Below, one piece after another: positions 17,901 through 25,341 of a stretch of DNA of 64,000 nucleotides. Location: NCBI GenBank assembly GCA_937951625.1, contig CALFBP010000049.1:1-64000 (forward strand). Reading direction: 5' to 3'. The translations under genes and the position numbers were made by a program. Numbering within the stretch: position 1 is the first letter of the stretch; each line of letters opens with the position of its first letter. The DNA is from an uncultured Thermoguttaceae bacterium (GTDB taxonomy: Bacteria > Planctomycetota > Planctomycetia > Pirellulales > Thermoguttaceae). The notes under the pieces were generated by a model. That model had not been told where the DNA came from and did no database searches. It was given only the letters and a program-made list of their open reading frames with translations.

Positions 17901-19584
17901 GGCCGCAATAGTGGCAATCGCCCCGAACCGGCCGATCGTCCGCGCCGAGCAGATCACCTCGCTGCGCAAAACGCCGGAGGCATGGTTGGCGGACGTGGAA
18001 TGGCGATTCACGGTCCGCGAAGGGCTCGTCGATCAATTCGTGCTCGACGTTCCCGGCAGTTGGGCTGGCCCGTTCACGACCCAGCCTTTGGCCACGGTCC
18101 AGGTAATGGAAACACCGGGAAGGCCGTCGCGTCGGCTTGTGGTGCGACCTCGGGCCGCCGTGGAGGGCGACTTCCGTCTGAGGATAACTTCCCCACTTCA
18201 GCTCCATCCGACCGAGTCTCCCACGTTGCCGAAAATCGTTGCCGACGCCGTCGCGGTGACCCGGCACTGGGTAATTCTGCCGCGAATTGCCGGCGCCACC
18301 TGGCAGACCCGCGGTCTGATTCCCGCAGACCTTCCCGCGGACGTTGCCCTGACGCCTGACGAAAAAGCGGCGGCAGCCGCCTATCAAGCCGTGGGCGAGG
18401 ATATTCAGGCGTTGCTCCGCGAGGACGATCCGGGAAAGCGCTTTGCTTCCATCCACCTCGCTAGTGTCCGAGTGGCATGGCAGGCCGATGGCTCGTTCTG
18501 GGCGCTGGCCAGCTACGACCTCGATCCAGCCGGCCTGGACTCGTGTCCGTTGGTCCTGCCGCCGAAATCTCGCTTGGTGCAAGTGTTTGTTGGAGGACAG
18601 CCGGTCCTCGTTTCCTTGGCCCCTTCGAGCCAAACGTTCCAAAGCACAGGCGACGATTCCTCAACCGATGTGACCGCAGATGGCTCCATCGCCGGCGAAC
18701 CAACCCGATGGATCGTCCCGCTCGCCTCCACTACGCTTCCCCAACGGATCGAAGTCCTGTGGATGGGCGAGGGCGAACCACCTCTTAAAGACGGCAAGCA
18801 GACGTTTGTCCCGCCCTCGCTCGGCGAGATTCCCATACGTCAGTGCATCTGGACCGTGGCCGCGCCGGCAGGACAGCGAATTCAGGCGAGTGATCCTAGC
18901 GAACGCCGAACGGCCCTGCAACATGCGCTGGTGGAACTTCAAAATCTGGCCACCGTGTTCCAGCGGGCGGTCAACGCCGTGTCCGGTGACCACGACGCCC
19001 TTGCGCGCTGGTATCGCGAATGGGCCGAACATTGGTTTGCGGCCTGGGCGCGGGCCGAGCGGCACGGGTTCCGATCCGAGGCTTCGCCCGAGACGGCGTC
19101 GTTGCGCGAGAAAATCGAATCGGTGGAAAAACAACAGGCGGCGATCGCCGAGCGCCTGAAACTTTCTCCCGACCCGCCCACGCCTCCCGACAAGGGAGCA
19201 AGGGTCGAGTTGCCAGCGCTGTGGTCTGCAATCGAAGGCGGGCAGACAGCGGCGATGGCTTGGGGCACATCACCCGCGGCTGATGCCATCGTGGTTAAGT
19301 ACCAGCGCTTGGCCGACTCCTCGGCATCTGTCCGCTGGCTGGCGGCGATGGGGTTCGCGGCCGCGGGAATGGCTATCGCGTGGGGATGCCGTCGCGGTTG
19401 GCTTCAACGGTGCCTCGCCGAACGGCGCGCGGAACTCGGCGTTGCGATCGGTCTGGCATGGTGGTGGTGGCTCGCTCCCAGCGTTCTGGGACTACTCCTC
19501 GCCGCCACCACGCTTGCAGCCGCATCCTGGTCGCGGTTGCTTGCAAGGCGGCTTGCCGCCCATGGCCAGCACCCGCCTCGTTGA
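11974..19584 (+). CDS. Giant exported membrane protein with two fused modules (B and C), unknown function
   Basis: A 2,536-aa product that looks like an internal duplication of the preceding gene's design. It starts with an N-terminal hydrophobic export segment (about 25-45), then module B beginning RYVPLEREEFENLVRQ (82-97). Membrane segments follow near 1240, 1306-1350 and 1371-1390; the last reads like a second signal sequence. Module C then begins with CYVPEPLLRQLQ (about 1421) and runs to a final membrane cluster (about 2449-2523). Start chosen at ATG 11974, which overlaps the upstream stop by ATGA. No enzyme motif is visible; the composition suggests stacked beta-sandwich domains. It could be a surface scaffold or adhesion protein, but this is inference. 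Confidence 0.72.
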   Translation: MNGAWSTPAVRLWAAFAGTSAWPRPVACAMAGLLVWFVAVAGTLGDENSFSPSSSPNPESMRFRRVFAPADRLEDWPRDTARYVPLEREEFENLVRQAGERADQSQAVAPQTPTAARYSARLLGDSLVDGEALYDVAAPPTVPSTVWLAPCNLALSEPAWLGQPSQPAELATGSDGRIGVRVLGTGQLRVKWSLRAERNANRPVPASAPFHDGLERPMVGGMEFSFELPACPVNQFALILPRHLAPQVEGAIVSCAGSASEATDRWQIELGGHHRFRLRLAVRDEAPFSAPRTTLAESISYELSLRGLELSAQWTLDVPAASPRQLVVDLDPYLQLVSVRSGGQSIPWSLVGSTAPGKSTRVVLELPETFQGGRRVLRLGAVAPAVLGQRWRLPRIHPSGVRWQEASAALLVLSPLALVDLAVQEGRQVQTSPLPPPQSGQMAEFQWFSPDAAIDVCLVQAESPLEFDSGTTLELSGEDMAAEVTARFRLAQGQRFQIEATVSDRWTVDSVETVPANALEDWNVQRREPDFPEKATEKQVPGLRSDSDETCDAFAPKARLTIRFAKSLSAQRPLKVIIQARHHYSPLGRTLSRDDVVPIEFCGASGGRHLVSIRAAEGYRLQWTEPERLTRVDPQNLTAGELDLFDDRPEGMVFVDDAPAASLAVAVVPQAPSYSAAIHVEAEVTDTGVRESYAIRCLPEGTKVDRLLVQFSQPRDIPLLWDFAPHEDDPPIVRPWQPAASGNGVAGSRGETLEIVFHRPRREAFELRAWRSVPFEAPLSIALAALPEATRQEGTVSVRAASQGVGVAPRQLPPMPPDSIPGTHHNTVRSVYRYDPPRDVLPASQTALVLTPERAHPSTPGAWAWSCDVESRFESGGASHHLVEFRIQNAGRPRLLFGLPESLAIDAVRGIWVDGQRVPREVVCEQPLWISVALPTEQKFPVVSLLLALKGNPLGLRDWVTPVVLELDVPVLNRSWTAWLPPGYQPLVPRKHEAEEWSGELTVAQRVFGPLGRPAHARPFRPWTAEAWTNPQTPWSATANVRRCAENLLEQLGAPDSGSKDGDPGEEEMVLNGRWIERLGRAAAEQGRPLLVDQRELALATAQASCPHPPLHTGTGTDRGAAILEQAGLCLLVADGAVLLTSVSALPLYRGATVAIGLDGVWHVLPSPLAERLAAAAQSGGDLEFVPWEAWQQGSPAASEPWTRRRPTFLGPTEATRWSAYRVAWPADRDPALLIVHGATFRALGWSTFLGTLGLLLWLSRTTSRARTPAPLEEAAGPATSTASEDDSQRSDSTGTGLRGRLGRRGMVAAWLAGWSTAAIALLPDAFAPLAAGVLWASLAWVCLPWFFRRHQASQPSSDPATARRQAGRSEVVCLAIAGVLAWGVACGTSATEPPDPPPAEPVYQVLIPVDDKQQPTGGKCYVPEPLLRQLQAAVSPRSDDGRGWTLSSAVYRGILSWQSAAEQFVMEEIRASFDLRVLGRQVRVRIPLGRSGVEILPNGITLDGRSVQGLWPDAEGNLAFDVAEPGRYRLEVAVRPIPRSEAGTSLVDWQIPRLAASRFELTMPADAPQVVFPSARGEIVREPEPSRIVVALGPTDRLQAAWPESGSPNAKRSAVDVEQLLWLKVRPDAVLLDAMFNFRILEGRLREVELVVDPRLRYFPPADGRSPVAQATRDSPESWTLRLKLAEEASGKLTVPATFLLEGASGVGRHWFPLVEVLNARTTRRWLALSVDSSLEQEQSVSQEASPVSTSSFAAAWGGAKPGPLAAWEVFSPYPDLSVATRPVPSRLAAQQRLTLSFTAQSVGVALDAELTITGDAVFQLRVAAPPQLEIEKVSLREGAVERPARHARASDGSAVVFLNAPARGKQRFSLQGRLPAPREGQLALPIVRLLTDASPRLSPNGGRGQPIPDQARPSAIAPNGAASLEIRLVRDAAVRVAVINPSGMNPIEPPLSDEPLPPATRLVQSFQVAQFDHAAAIVAIAPNRPIVRAEQITSLRKTPEAWLADVEWRFTVREGLVDQFVLDVPGSWAGPFTTQPLATVQVMETPGRPSRRLVVRPRAAVEGDFRLRITSPLQLHPTESPTLPKIVADAVAVTRHWVILPRIAGATWQTRGLIPADLPADVALTPDEKAAAAAYQAVGEDIQALLREDDPGKRFASIHLASVRVAWQADGSFWALASYDLDPAGLDSCPLVLPPKSRLVQVFVGGQPVLVSLAPSSQTFQSTGDDSSTDVTADGSIAGEPTRWIVPLASTTLPQRIEVLWMGEGEPPLKDGKQTFVPPSLGEIPIRQCIWTVAAPAGQRIQASDPSERRTALQHALVELQNLATVFQRAVNAVSGDHDALARWYREWAEHWFAAWARAERHGFRSEASPETASLREKIESVEKQQAAIAERLKLSPDPPTPPDKGARVELPALWSAIEGGQTAAMAWGTSPAADAIVVKYQRLADSSASVRWLAAMGFAAAGMAIAWGCRRGWLQRCLAERRAELGVAIGLAWWWWLAPSVLGLLLAATTLAAASWSRLLARRLAAHGQHPPR

Positions 19585-19987
19585 AGTGCCAACGCAGCCA
19601 ACACAATTCGCAGATCCCGCCTCGCCTAGCGGCGGAGGGGCGATGGAGCGCGTCGGAGCACAGCCTTTCAGGGATTGGCGGGCCTAGGGCCAGGTTGCCG
19701 TCTGGCCCAGGCAACAAGCGCGGCGGTGAGTGTTCGGTACGGTGAGGCTGAGCGGCTGAGCGGCTGAGCGGCTGAGCGGCTGAGCGGCTGAGCGAGTTCC
19801 TCGGAAATCGTCTTGGCAGATTTCCCGAGTTGTGCTACCCTAACCGCCACACCTGAACCGTTCGGGGTCTCCGGCCAGGTGGGTTCTGCGGGACGACTTC
19901 CGAAGGCCGCTGACAACTTCCGAACTCAGGGTGGCGCCCGAGGATAGGTTTGTCTTGGTTCTCAGGCCGACAAGGAAGGAGGCCGCC
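19585..19987 (+). other. 403-base gap before rimI
   Basis: No gene is seen. The gap holds a perfect six-unit octamer repeat (listed separately) and, at 19971-19983, the strong AAGGAAGGAGG ribosome-binding site that fixes the start of the acetyltransferase gene. Confidence 0.6.
19747..19794. repeat. Perfect tandem repeat, (GCTGAGCG) x 6
   Basis: Six exact copies of the octamer GCTGAGCG with no mismatch, 48 bases in all, in the non-coding space upstream of rimI. An 8-base unit with perfect identity points to recent slippage and probable length variation between strains. It lies about 190 bases before the rimI start. Confidence 0.95.
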
Positions 19988-20509
19988 ATGAGCTCCGTCC
20001 AGAAGCAGGACATCCGCGTTCATATCCGTTGGATGATCCGTCGCGACATGCCGGAAGTCCTGGCCATCGAGACCCGAAATTTCGAGTTCCCCTGGTCCGA
20101 AGAGGACTTCATCAACTGCCTGCGGCAGCGGAATTGCATCGGCATGGTGGCTGAGCACGATGAGCGAGTCGTGGGGTTCATGATTTATGAACTCAATAAG
20201 ACACGCATTCGCGTGCTCAATTTCGCCGTGGCCGATCGGTACCAGCGACGCGGGGTGGGTTCGCAGATGATCGCCAAGCTGATCAGCAAGCTGTCCGCTC
20301 AACGGCGAAGCCGAATCACGCTGGAGGTCCGCGAGACCAATTTGCCCGCCCAATTGTTTTTCCGTGCCATGGGTTTTCGGGCCGTTTCGGTGCTTCGGGA
20401 CTACTATGCCGATACGCCCGAAGACGCTTACGTGATGCAGTATCGCTATCGGCCCGAGTCCCAAGAGGCCAGTTTGCCGGTCAACCGCATCACCCGAAAG
20501 GCCGGCTGA
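19988..20509 (+). CDS. rimI: GNAT acetyltransferase, RimI-like
   Basis: Probable N-alpha-acetyltransferase acting on a protein N-terminus (RimI acts on ribosomal protein S18). The acetyl-CoA loop is QRRGVGSQMIAKL, preceded by the beta4 strand RVLNFAVADRY and followed by LEVRETNLPAQLFFRAMGFRAV, as in RimI. The 173-aa length is normal. I chose the ATG at 19988 because an AAGGAGG-type site lies 6 bases upstream; a GTG start at 19931 would include that site in the coding region. Other GNAT substrates cannot be excluded, since the usual neighbours tsaB/tsaD are not here. Confidence 0.8.
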   Translation: MSSVQKQDIRVHIRWMIRRDMPEVLAIETRNFEFPWSEEDFINCLRQRNCIGMVAEHDERVVGFMIYELNKTRIRVLNFAVADRYQRRGVGSQMIAKLISKLSAQRRSRITLEVRETNLPAQLFFRAMGFRAVSVLRDYYADTPEDAYVMQYRYRPESQEASLPVNRITRKAG

Positions 20510-20618
20510 GGAAAAAACCTACGAAAAACAGTCGGCGGCCAGAAGATCGAGGGGGAGACGCACAGCTCCTCGCGAAGCATAATATTTTTCGCCAACCCCC
20601 TGCTTTGCGTCGTGTGCG

Positions 20619-21425
20619 ATGCCCTCGGCCACCCAAACCAATGTCTTCGCCTTCGTCGCATTAGCGGCTTTGGCTGTTTGGCTTGCGACTGTGCTCGTGA
20701 AACTCCGGCGGCAGCTTCCCTTGGGCTGGGGGCAAAGTTTCTGGTACGGGGTCAACTACGTTATTTGCCGTATCCTGTGGCGGGCGAACGTCGATCGAGA
20801 CTTGCCGGTACCCCCAACCTCAGGGGCAGTGATCGTCGCCAATCACCGCTCCTCCGCCGACCCATGTTTCATCGAGATCGCTACCACTCGCGTGGTCCAC
20901 TGGATGGTAGCAAAGGAGTTTTTCGCCTCCCCTGCCTTGGGCTGGTTTCTGCGATTGGCTGAGTCGATACCAACAAATCGAGGGGGCATTGACACTCAAG
21001 CCACGAAAATGGCGATTCGCTACGCGGAACAGGGTGAGTTGGTCGGCATCTTCCCGGAAGGCAGGATCAATCGGACTTCCGACCTTCTTCTTCCCGGTCG
21101 CTCTGGCGCGGCGTTGATTGCCCTGAAGGCCCGCGTCCCCGTGGTGCCTTGCTACATTGAAGGTGCCCCCTACGACGGCACGGCGTTGGGCTGCCTGCTG
21201 ATGCCGGCCAAGGTCTCGGTGCAAATCGGCCAGCCGCTCGACTTTTCGGAGTACTACGGCCGCGAGAACGAACGCGAGGTCCTGGAGCTCGTCACCCGAC
21301 GAATACTCGCCGCCATCGCCGCGCTGGCCGGATGCCCCGATTTCCAGCCCTCCTTGGCCGGACGAATACGTCCCCCACAGGCCCAAGTCGGCCCTGAACG
21401 GGGCAATGGGGCCCGCCCATCGTGA
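20619..21425 (+). CDS. plsC: 1-acyl-sn-glycerol-3-phosphate acyltransferase (PlsC family)
   Basis: Transfers an acyl chain to lysophosphatidic acid in membrane lipid synthesis. An N-terminal membrane helix (about residues 8-28) is followed by the catalytic NHRSSADP (HX4D, H76 and D81) and the substrate motif FPEGRINRT (145-153). VPVVPCYIEGAP fits the family's third block. The protein is 268 aa. The C-terminal 30 residues are polar and Pro/Gly rich and probably not part of the fold. A short GC-rich inverted repeat follows the stop. Confidence 0.88.
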   Translation: MPSATQTNVFAFVALAALAVWLATVLVKLRRQLPLGWGQSFWYGVNYVICRILWRANVDRDLPVPPTSGAVIVANHRSSADPCFIEIATTRVVHWMVAKEFFASPALGWFLRLAESIPTNRGGIDTQATKMAIRYAEQGELVGIFPEGRINRTSDLLLPGRSGAALIALKARVPVVPCYIEGAPYDGTALGCLLMPAKVSVQIGQPLDFSEYYGRENEREVLELVTRRILAAIAALAGCPDFQPSLAGRIRPPQAQVGPERGNGARPS

Positions 21426-21530
21426 GGCGTTGGGCAGGGGCCTCATATGACGGCGAAGCCGACTCGGCGGTTCGGAAGACTTGAGGTCGGCCAACTGACC
21501 GAATCGTTGCGACAGTCTGAGGCTGGCGCT

Positions 21531-21545
21531 GCGGCATGACGCCGC
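21531..21545 (+). terminator. Weak hairpin after plsC
   Basis: GCGGC (21531-21535) and GCCGC (21541-21545) form a short GC stem with a 5-base loop, followed only by CTCTTG, so the T-tract is poor. A second small stem, TGAGGC/GCCTCA, lies at 21423-21445 over the stop codon. Either could help end the plsC transcript, but neither is a strong intrinsic terminator. Confidence 0.25.
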
Positions 21546-21622
21546 CTCTTGCCCCCTCAGTGCAACACAACTATGCTCTTGGATGGTCTTATTCCGAATT
21601 GCGACCCCATGGAGCAACAACC

Positions 21623-22261
21623 ATGAAGCCTTTCCGATGCTTCTCGAGCTTGGTTTTGGGCCTTGTTTTGCCGTTTTCCCTGATTTTCTCGGCTCGGGCC
21701 TCGGCGAACGACGGGTTCGTGCCGTTGTTCGACGGCAAATCGCTTGCCGGCTGGTCAGGCGATCCCGATCTGTGGACGGTGGAAGATGGCATGATCGTCG
21801 GTTCGACAGAGTCGAAGACCCTGAAACACAATTCCTTTTTGGCGACGTCCAAGACTTACAAGAATTTCGTGCTTCGTTTGAAATTCAAGCTCCGCAATGG
21901 CAATTCTGGTGTGCAGATTCGCAGCAAGCAGCATCCCGATTACATCGTCCGCGGCTATCAGGCCGACATCGCCGAAAATCGGTACACAGGCATCCTTTAC
22001 GAGGAGGGAGGTCGCGGCATCTTGGCCGACGTCGATCAGGACAAGATTGCCAAGGCATTCAAACGTCACGACTGGAACGAGTATGTCATCACTTGTGACG
22101 GCCCTCGCATCACCCAGGTCCTCAATGGCGTGACCACCGTCGATTACACGGAAAAAGACCCGCAAAAAGGGGCCAACGAAGGAATCATTGCCTTGCAGCT
22201 CCACGTCGGTCCGAAAATGAAGGTCTGGTTCAAAGACATCGAAATCCGGGAATTGCCGTAA
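21623..22261 (+). CDS. Secreted DUF1080 (3-keto-disaccharide hydrolase-like) protein
   Basis: Exported beta-jelly-roll protein of the DUF1080 family, which is greatly expanded in planctomycetes. A signal peptide (about residues 1-28, ending ARASA) precedes the family signature FVPLFDGKSLAGW. The rest of the fold is recognisable: WTVEDGMIVGS, NSGVQIRSKQ and WNEYVITCDGPRI. The 212-aa length is a single domain. Start at ATG 21623 with GGAG eight bases upstream. Related proteins are annotated as carbohydrate hydrolases or binding domains; the substrate is unknown. It converges with the ATP-grasp gene. Confidence 0.85.
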   Translation: MKPFRCFSSLVLGLVLPFSLIFSARASANDGFVPLFDGKSLAGWSGDPDLWTVEDGMIVGSTESKTLKHNSFLATSKTYKNFVLRLKFKLRNGNSGVQIRSKQHPDYIVRGYQADIAENRYTGILYEEGGRGILADVDQDKIAKAFKRHDWNEYVITCDGPRITQVLNGVTTVDYTEKDPQKGANEGIIALQLHVGPKMKVWFKDIEIRELP

Positions 22262-22334
22262 CGCAACAGGACCGCATTCGTGGATCGGGACTCCAATCGG
22301 GCCTAAGAACTGTTTTCTCTTGGCGAGAAAGCTT

Positions 22335-23471
22335 TTAGGCCAGATTCAAGAGCCGTCGGGCCTGGTCGAGGCGTGCCCTGAGGGCGTGCTGCGTCGCGGA
22401 TTCGTCGGATGCCTCGGCGAAGAAGGTGGCCACCGGTTGGCCCCTGCGGATCACAGCGCCGACGTCCGGAACATCAGCCAGATCGGGCCAAGGCCATGCC
22501 TCTGCTCGTTGGCGGGCCCAAAAGAAAAAACGCGCGGACACAACAAGGTCGGTCGGGGCGTAAAGGATGGCCTTGCCGACGCAGTGGTCGCTCGAGGGGG
22601 CTTGCGGCTCGGCGAGAGTCCCTCGGCAACAGGCCTCGGCGTGAAGCTGAACCGCCTGGAAGCCGATCGCGCGTTCCAGCACCTCGACGGACGCCGTGTA
22701 ACGGGGATTGACCTCGACGGGCCACACGGTACTGCCATCGTCGATCGCATCTACTCCGAACAGTCCAACAAGGGCAAATCGCCGTGCGAGGCAATTGCCG
22801 ATGCGTTGCCACTGTTCTTCTTTTTGGCGGGAAAGCTTCAAGGGGCCGATCGACCCAGCGTAAGCAAATTCGGACGCCCCACTCCAGGCCCCGCCCATCA
22901 GTTGACGCGTCGCGCCTAAGAGCACGGCACGCCCGGCCGCGCCGACAAAGACGGCGGAACAAGGCGTGCCAACGATGCGGGGCTGAAAGTAGTATTCCAC
23001 GCCCTTGCCGCGTGCAGGCGGGGACTGGCCTCGCCAAGACCGGATGCCCGCCCCACCGCTGCCGCGAAGCGGTTTGATGAGCCACGAACCGTCGTGGGGC
23101 AATCCCTCAGCTCGGGCCTGGGGCCATGGACAGGCAATCGCTGCTTCCGCGAACGCCCGCGCCCATTGAAACGGATCGCGAACCCCCTTGAGGGCAGATG
23201 CCGAATTCCCCCAAAGAGTACCATTTTTTGCCAAGCGGTCCACCAATTCCGGGTAATTTTCGATTCCGCCCGTGTACATCCACGCATCGACGCAGCATCG
23301 AGCAATGGCGGACTCGATCCCATTTGGGTAATCGTCAAGGCGAAGTGCGGATACCCGAAGACGCAAATCCCAATCCGCAAACCGATCAATCCCAACGGGT
23401 ACAAGACCAGCGCGGAGTGCGGAGAACGCCGCTGCGCGCACGCTAGCGCCGACGATAGCGATGGTCTGCAT
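22335..23471 (-). CDS. ATP-grasp domain protein, probably linked to tetrahydromethanopterin C1 metabolism
   Basis: The ATP-grasp fold is visible: an N-terminal Rossmann-like strand TIAIVGASVRAAAFSALRAG, the ATP-binding SWLIKPLRGSGGAGIRSW, and the metal-binding C-terminal EVNPRYTASVEVLERA. Such ligases join a carboxylate to an amine or thiol using ATP. Proteins of this type recur beside H4MPT-pathway genes in methylotrophs and planctomycetes, and here fae and mtdB lie 1-2 kb away. A role in cofactor (methanopterin side-chain) synthesis is therefore plausible but not proven. ATG at 23471 preferred over TTG at 23486. Length 378 aa. Confidence 0.75.
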   Translation of the reverse strand: MQTIAIVGASVRAAAFSALRAGLVPVGIDRFADWDLRLRVSALRLDDYPNGIESAIARCCVDAWMYTGGIENYPELVDRLAKNGTLWGNSASALKGVRDPFQWARAFAEAAIACPWPQARAEGLPHDGSWLIKPLRGSGGAGIRSWRGQSPPARGKGVEYYFQPRIVGTPCSAVFVGAAGRAVLLGATRQLMGGAWSGASEFAYAGSIGPLKLSRQKEEQWQRIGNCLARRFALVGLFGVDAIDDGSTVWPVEVNPRYTASVEVLERAIGFQAVQLHAEACCRGTLAEPQAPSSDHCVGKAILYAPTDLVVSARFFFWARQRAEAWPWPDLADVPDVGAVIRRGQPVATFFAEASDESATQHALRARLDQARRLLNLA

Positions 23472-23590
23472 CGCGGCAGGACGCAAAAAAACGAGACCGC
23501 CGGGCCAACGGGTTTTCCCGGTCAGTCAAACATGCCCCACTTTTGCTTTTATGGCATGTTCTCGGGTTTGCCTGATTCACACGGCGATTG

Positions 23591-24136
23591 CTATTTTCGT
23601 TGGAATTGCTGGCACCAAAAGATCACGCCCCGTGAAGAGCGATAAGCGGCAACCCCGATCCGACGGAAGGCCCCATTCAAGATGTTCGCCCTATGCCCGG
23701 AGGAGCCCATCCAAGTTTGCATCACGTCTTCGGTCGACTGCTGCCCCATGGCGATGTTTTCCGCCACGGGCAAGTGGGTGTGCTGAAAGACTTCGTTGTT
23801 GGTCATCCATGCGCAGTGTGCTCGGGCAGTCTGCATGAGATCGGGATCTGGCTCCAAGGGCGGGAGTCCGAATTGGGCCCGCTCCGCATTCGTGGCATCA
23901 ATGATACTCTTCTCAAGACCAATCAAGCGGATTTTAACACCGCTTGACGTGGTAACGGTGTTAATGGCCGCTTCGCGTGCGGCCTCTACCATCTCTGTCC
24001 ACTTCGTGGCGACCTCTTTCTGAAACGCCACGGAACGCGCCACCGCAGACCCTGCCCAAACCCGGAATTGCGCGGCCAGATTGGCGTCGGCAGTCATGTA
24101 CACGGTCCAAGCGCAAATCACGAGTTTCGTTAGCAT
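23591..24136 (-). CDS. Exported CAP/SCP-domain protein
   Basis: Cysteine-rich-secretory-protein/antigen-5/PR-1 (CAP) fold. Visible motifs: an N-terminal hydrophobic export segment (MLTKLVICAWTVYM...), then NAERAQFGLPPL, ARAHCAWMTNN, the H of FQHTHLPVAENIAMG, and the SSGHRANIL signature. The length is 181 aa. Start chosen at ATG 24136, with GGAGG 8-12 bases upstream on the minus strand (CGGAGG). Bacterial CAP proteins are extracellular; their function is mostly unknown. Position between C1 genes looks coincidental. Confidence 0.85.
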   Translation of the reverse strand: MLTKLVICAWTVYMTADANLAAQFRVWAGSAVARSVAFQKEVATKWTEMVEAAREAAINTVTTSSGVKIRLIGLEKSIIDATNAERAQFGLPPLEPDPDLMQTARAHCAWMTNNEVFQHTHLPVAENIAMGQQSTEDVMQTWMGSSGHRANILNGAFRRIGVAAYRSSRGVIFWCQQFQRK

Positions 24137-24736
24137 CTCAAACCTCCGTCTCCTAGTCAGAACTGGTGAAACCGTCTTCAAAACGCATCCGGGCTGCCAT
24201 TCGATTCCGTCCGGCCACCCCATGCGTCGGTGGCGGAAGTTCCGCAACCTCTTTGCATGACCCGCACCCCAATGACGAGCCATCTGTGGCGCCCTGGGTA
24301 TGTTGCGAAAAATTTGCGGGCGGGAGGCTCCAGCATAGCGACCGAAAAGCCGTTTGCAAGGGGCCTGACCCCTGCCGACGGCAAAAATCCCTAGTACAAA
24401 ACCACCTATTTGGTGTATACTACACCCCAGCCAGAGATGGAATTCATCATCGTTGGATTGTCGATGCTCCATTTCCACCCGGCCAAAATCGCTGACTTCA
24501 CGCCCTTCGGGTCAACTTGATTCAGCTTGGGAGAGGCATGAGATTGGAAATGCGTCTCCCTAGCAGGCCGGATTGCCGCTGACCCAAAGCTAACCAGCCA
24601 GGGTGCCCCCTGCCCAACGCCTTGCCCCCAGGGGTAGAATGCGATGAAATTGTTGTCGCAGCGCGAGGTCAGGATCGCTTACGACAGGCCCGCGCCATCA
24701 AGGGTTCAAACAGCAGACTTGTGGAGACCATCGTCC
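24137..24736 (+). other. 600-base divergent gap between the CAP gene and fae
   Basis: No credible gene. The frame of fae is open back to an ATG at 24644, but that extension (about 31 residues) does not resemble any Fae N-terminus. The gap contains the symmetrical element at 24412-24426. Confidence 0.5.
24412..24426. promoter_or_regulatory. Inverted repeat overlapping a -10-like box upstream of fae
   Basis: GGTGTA (24412-24417), spacer TAC, TACACC (24421-24426) form a perfect 6+6 inverted repeat. TATACT (24416-24421) inside it matches a -10 box at 5 of 6 positions, but no good -35 box is seen. If used, it would give fae a leader of about 300 bases. It could be a repressor site; low confidence. 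Confidence 0.3.
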
Positions 24737-25234
24737 ATGGCCATGTATGTCGGCGAAGCTCTAGCGGGCGAGGGAAACGAAGTTGCCCATATCGATTTGT
24801 TGATCGGCGATAAGGAGGGGCCTGTCGGCGTAGCTTTCGCGAACGCCTTGGCTCGCCAAAGCGCGGGCCACACGAACTTGTTGGCCGTGCTGACGCCCAA
24901 TTTGGCAGTGAAGCCTTCGACCGTGATGATCACCAAGGTGACGATCCAGGGGATGAAACAGGCCGTGCAGATGTTTGGTCCTGCCCAGGCCGCGGTCGCC
25001 AAGGCGGTTGCCGATTCAGTGGCGGCGGGCGTCATCCGCAAGGATCAGGCCGAGTCGCTGGTGATCGTCTGCGGCGTGTTTATCCATCCCCAGGCGGAGG
25101 ATGACAAAAAGATTTATGAGTATAACTACCAGGCCACGAAGATGGCGATCGCCAACGCCATGAGCGGCAAGCCGACGGTAGATGAAATGCTTGCGGGAAA
25201 GGATCAAGCGGCGCACCCGTTCCGTGGTTTTTAG
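24737..25234 (+). CDS. fae: Formaldehyde-activating enzyme
   Basis: Condenses formaldehyde with tetrahydromethanopterin to methylene-H4MPT in the cytoplasm, the entry step of the archaeal-type C1 oxidation/detoxification pathway. The protein begins MAMYVGEALAGEGNEVAHIDL, the conserved Fae N-terminus with the catalytic His at position 18 (His17 in Methylobacterium numbering). GPVGVAFANALA, the run from NLAVKPSTVMITKVT and the C-terminus follow the family. It is 165 aa, close to the usual 170. ATG 24737 chosen over the longer frame from 24644 because it starts exactly at the family N-terminus, with GGAG upstream. mtdB is 107 bases downstream and probably co-transcribed. Confidence 0.95.
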   Translation: MAMYVGEALAGEGNEVAHIDLLIGDKEGPVGVAFANALARQSAGHTNLLAVLTPNLAVKPSTVMITKVTIQGMKQAVQMFGPAQAAVAKAVADSVAAGVIRKDQAESLVIVCGVFIHPQAEDDKKIYEYNYQATKMAIANAMSGKPTVDEMLAGKDQAAHPFRGF

Positions 25235-25341
25235 GGCCTGTCCGCGGATTCCCCTCCCCCTGGCGCTTCGATAGAGCTGGAGATAGGGTTTGGTCTAGGG
25301 CGGGCGAAGAGGCCTGACAGGCTGTCAGTTTCATTCGACCG

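Noticed and set aside
24644-24736. N-terminal extension of Fae from an ATG at 24644
   Set aside because: The extra 31 residues match no Fae N-terminus, while ATG 24737 starts exactly at the conserved family sequence with a ribosome-binding site.
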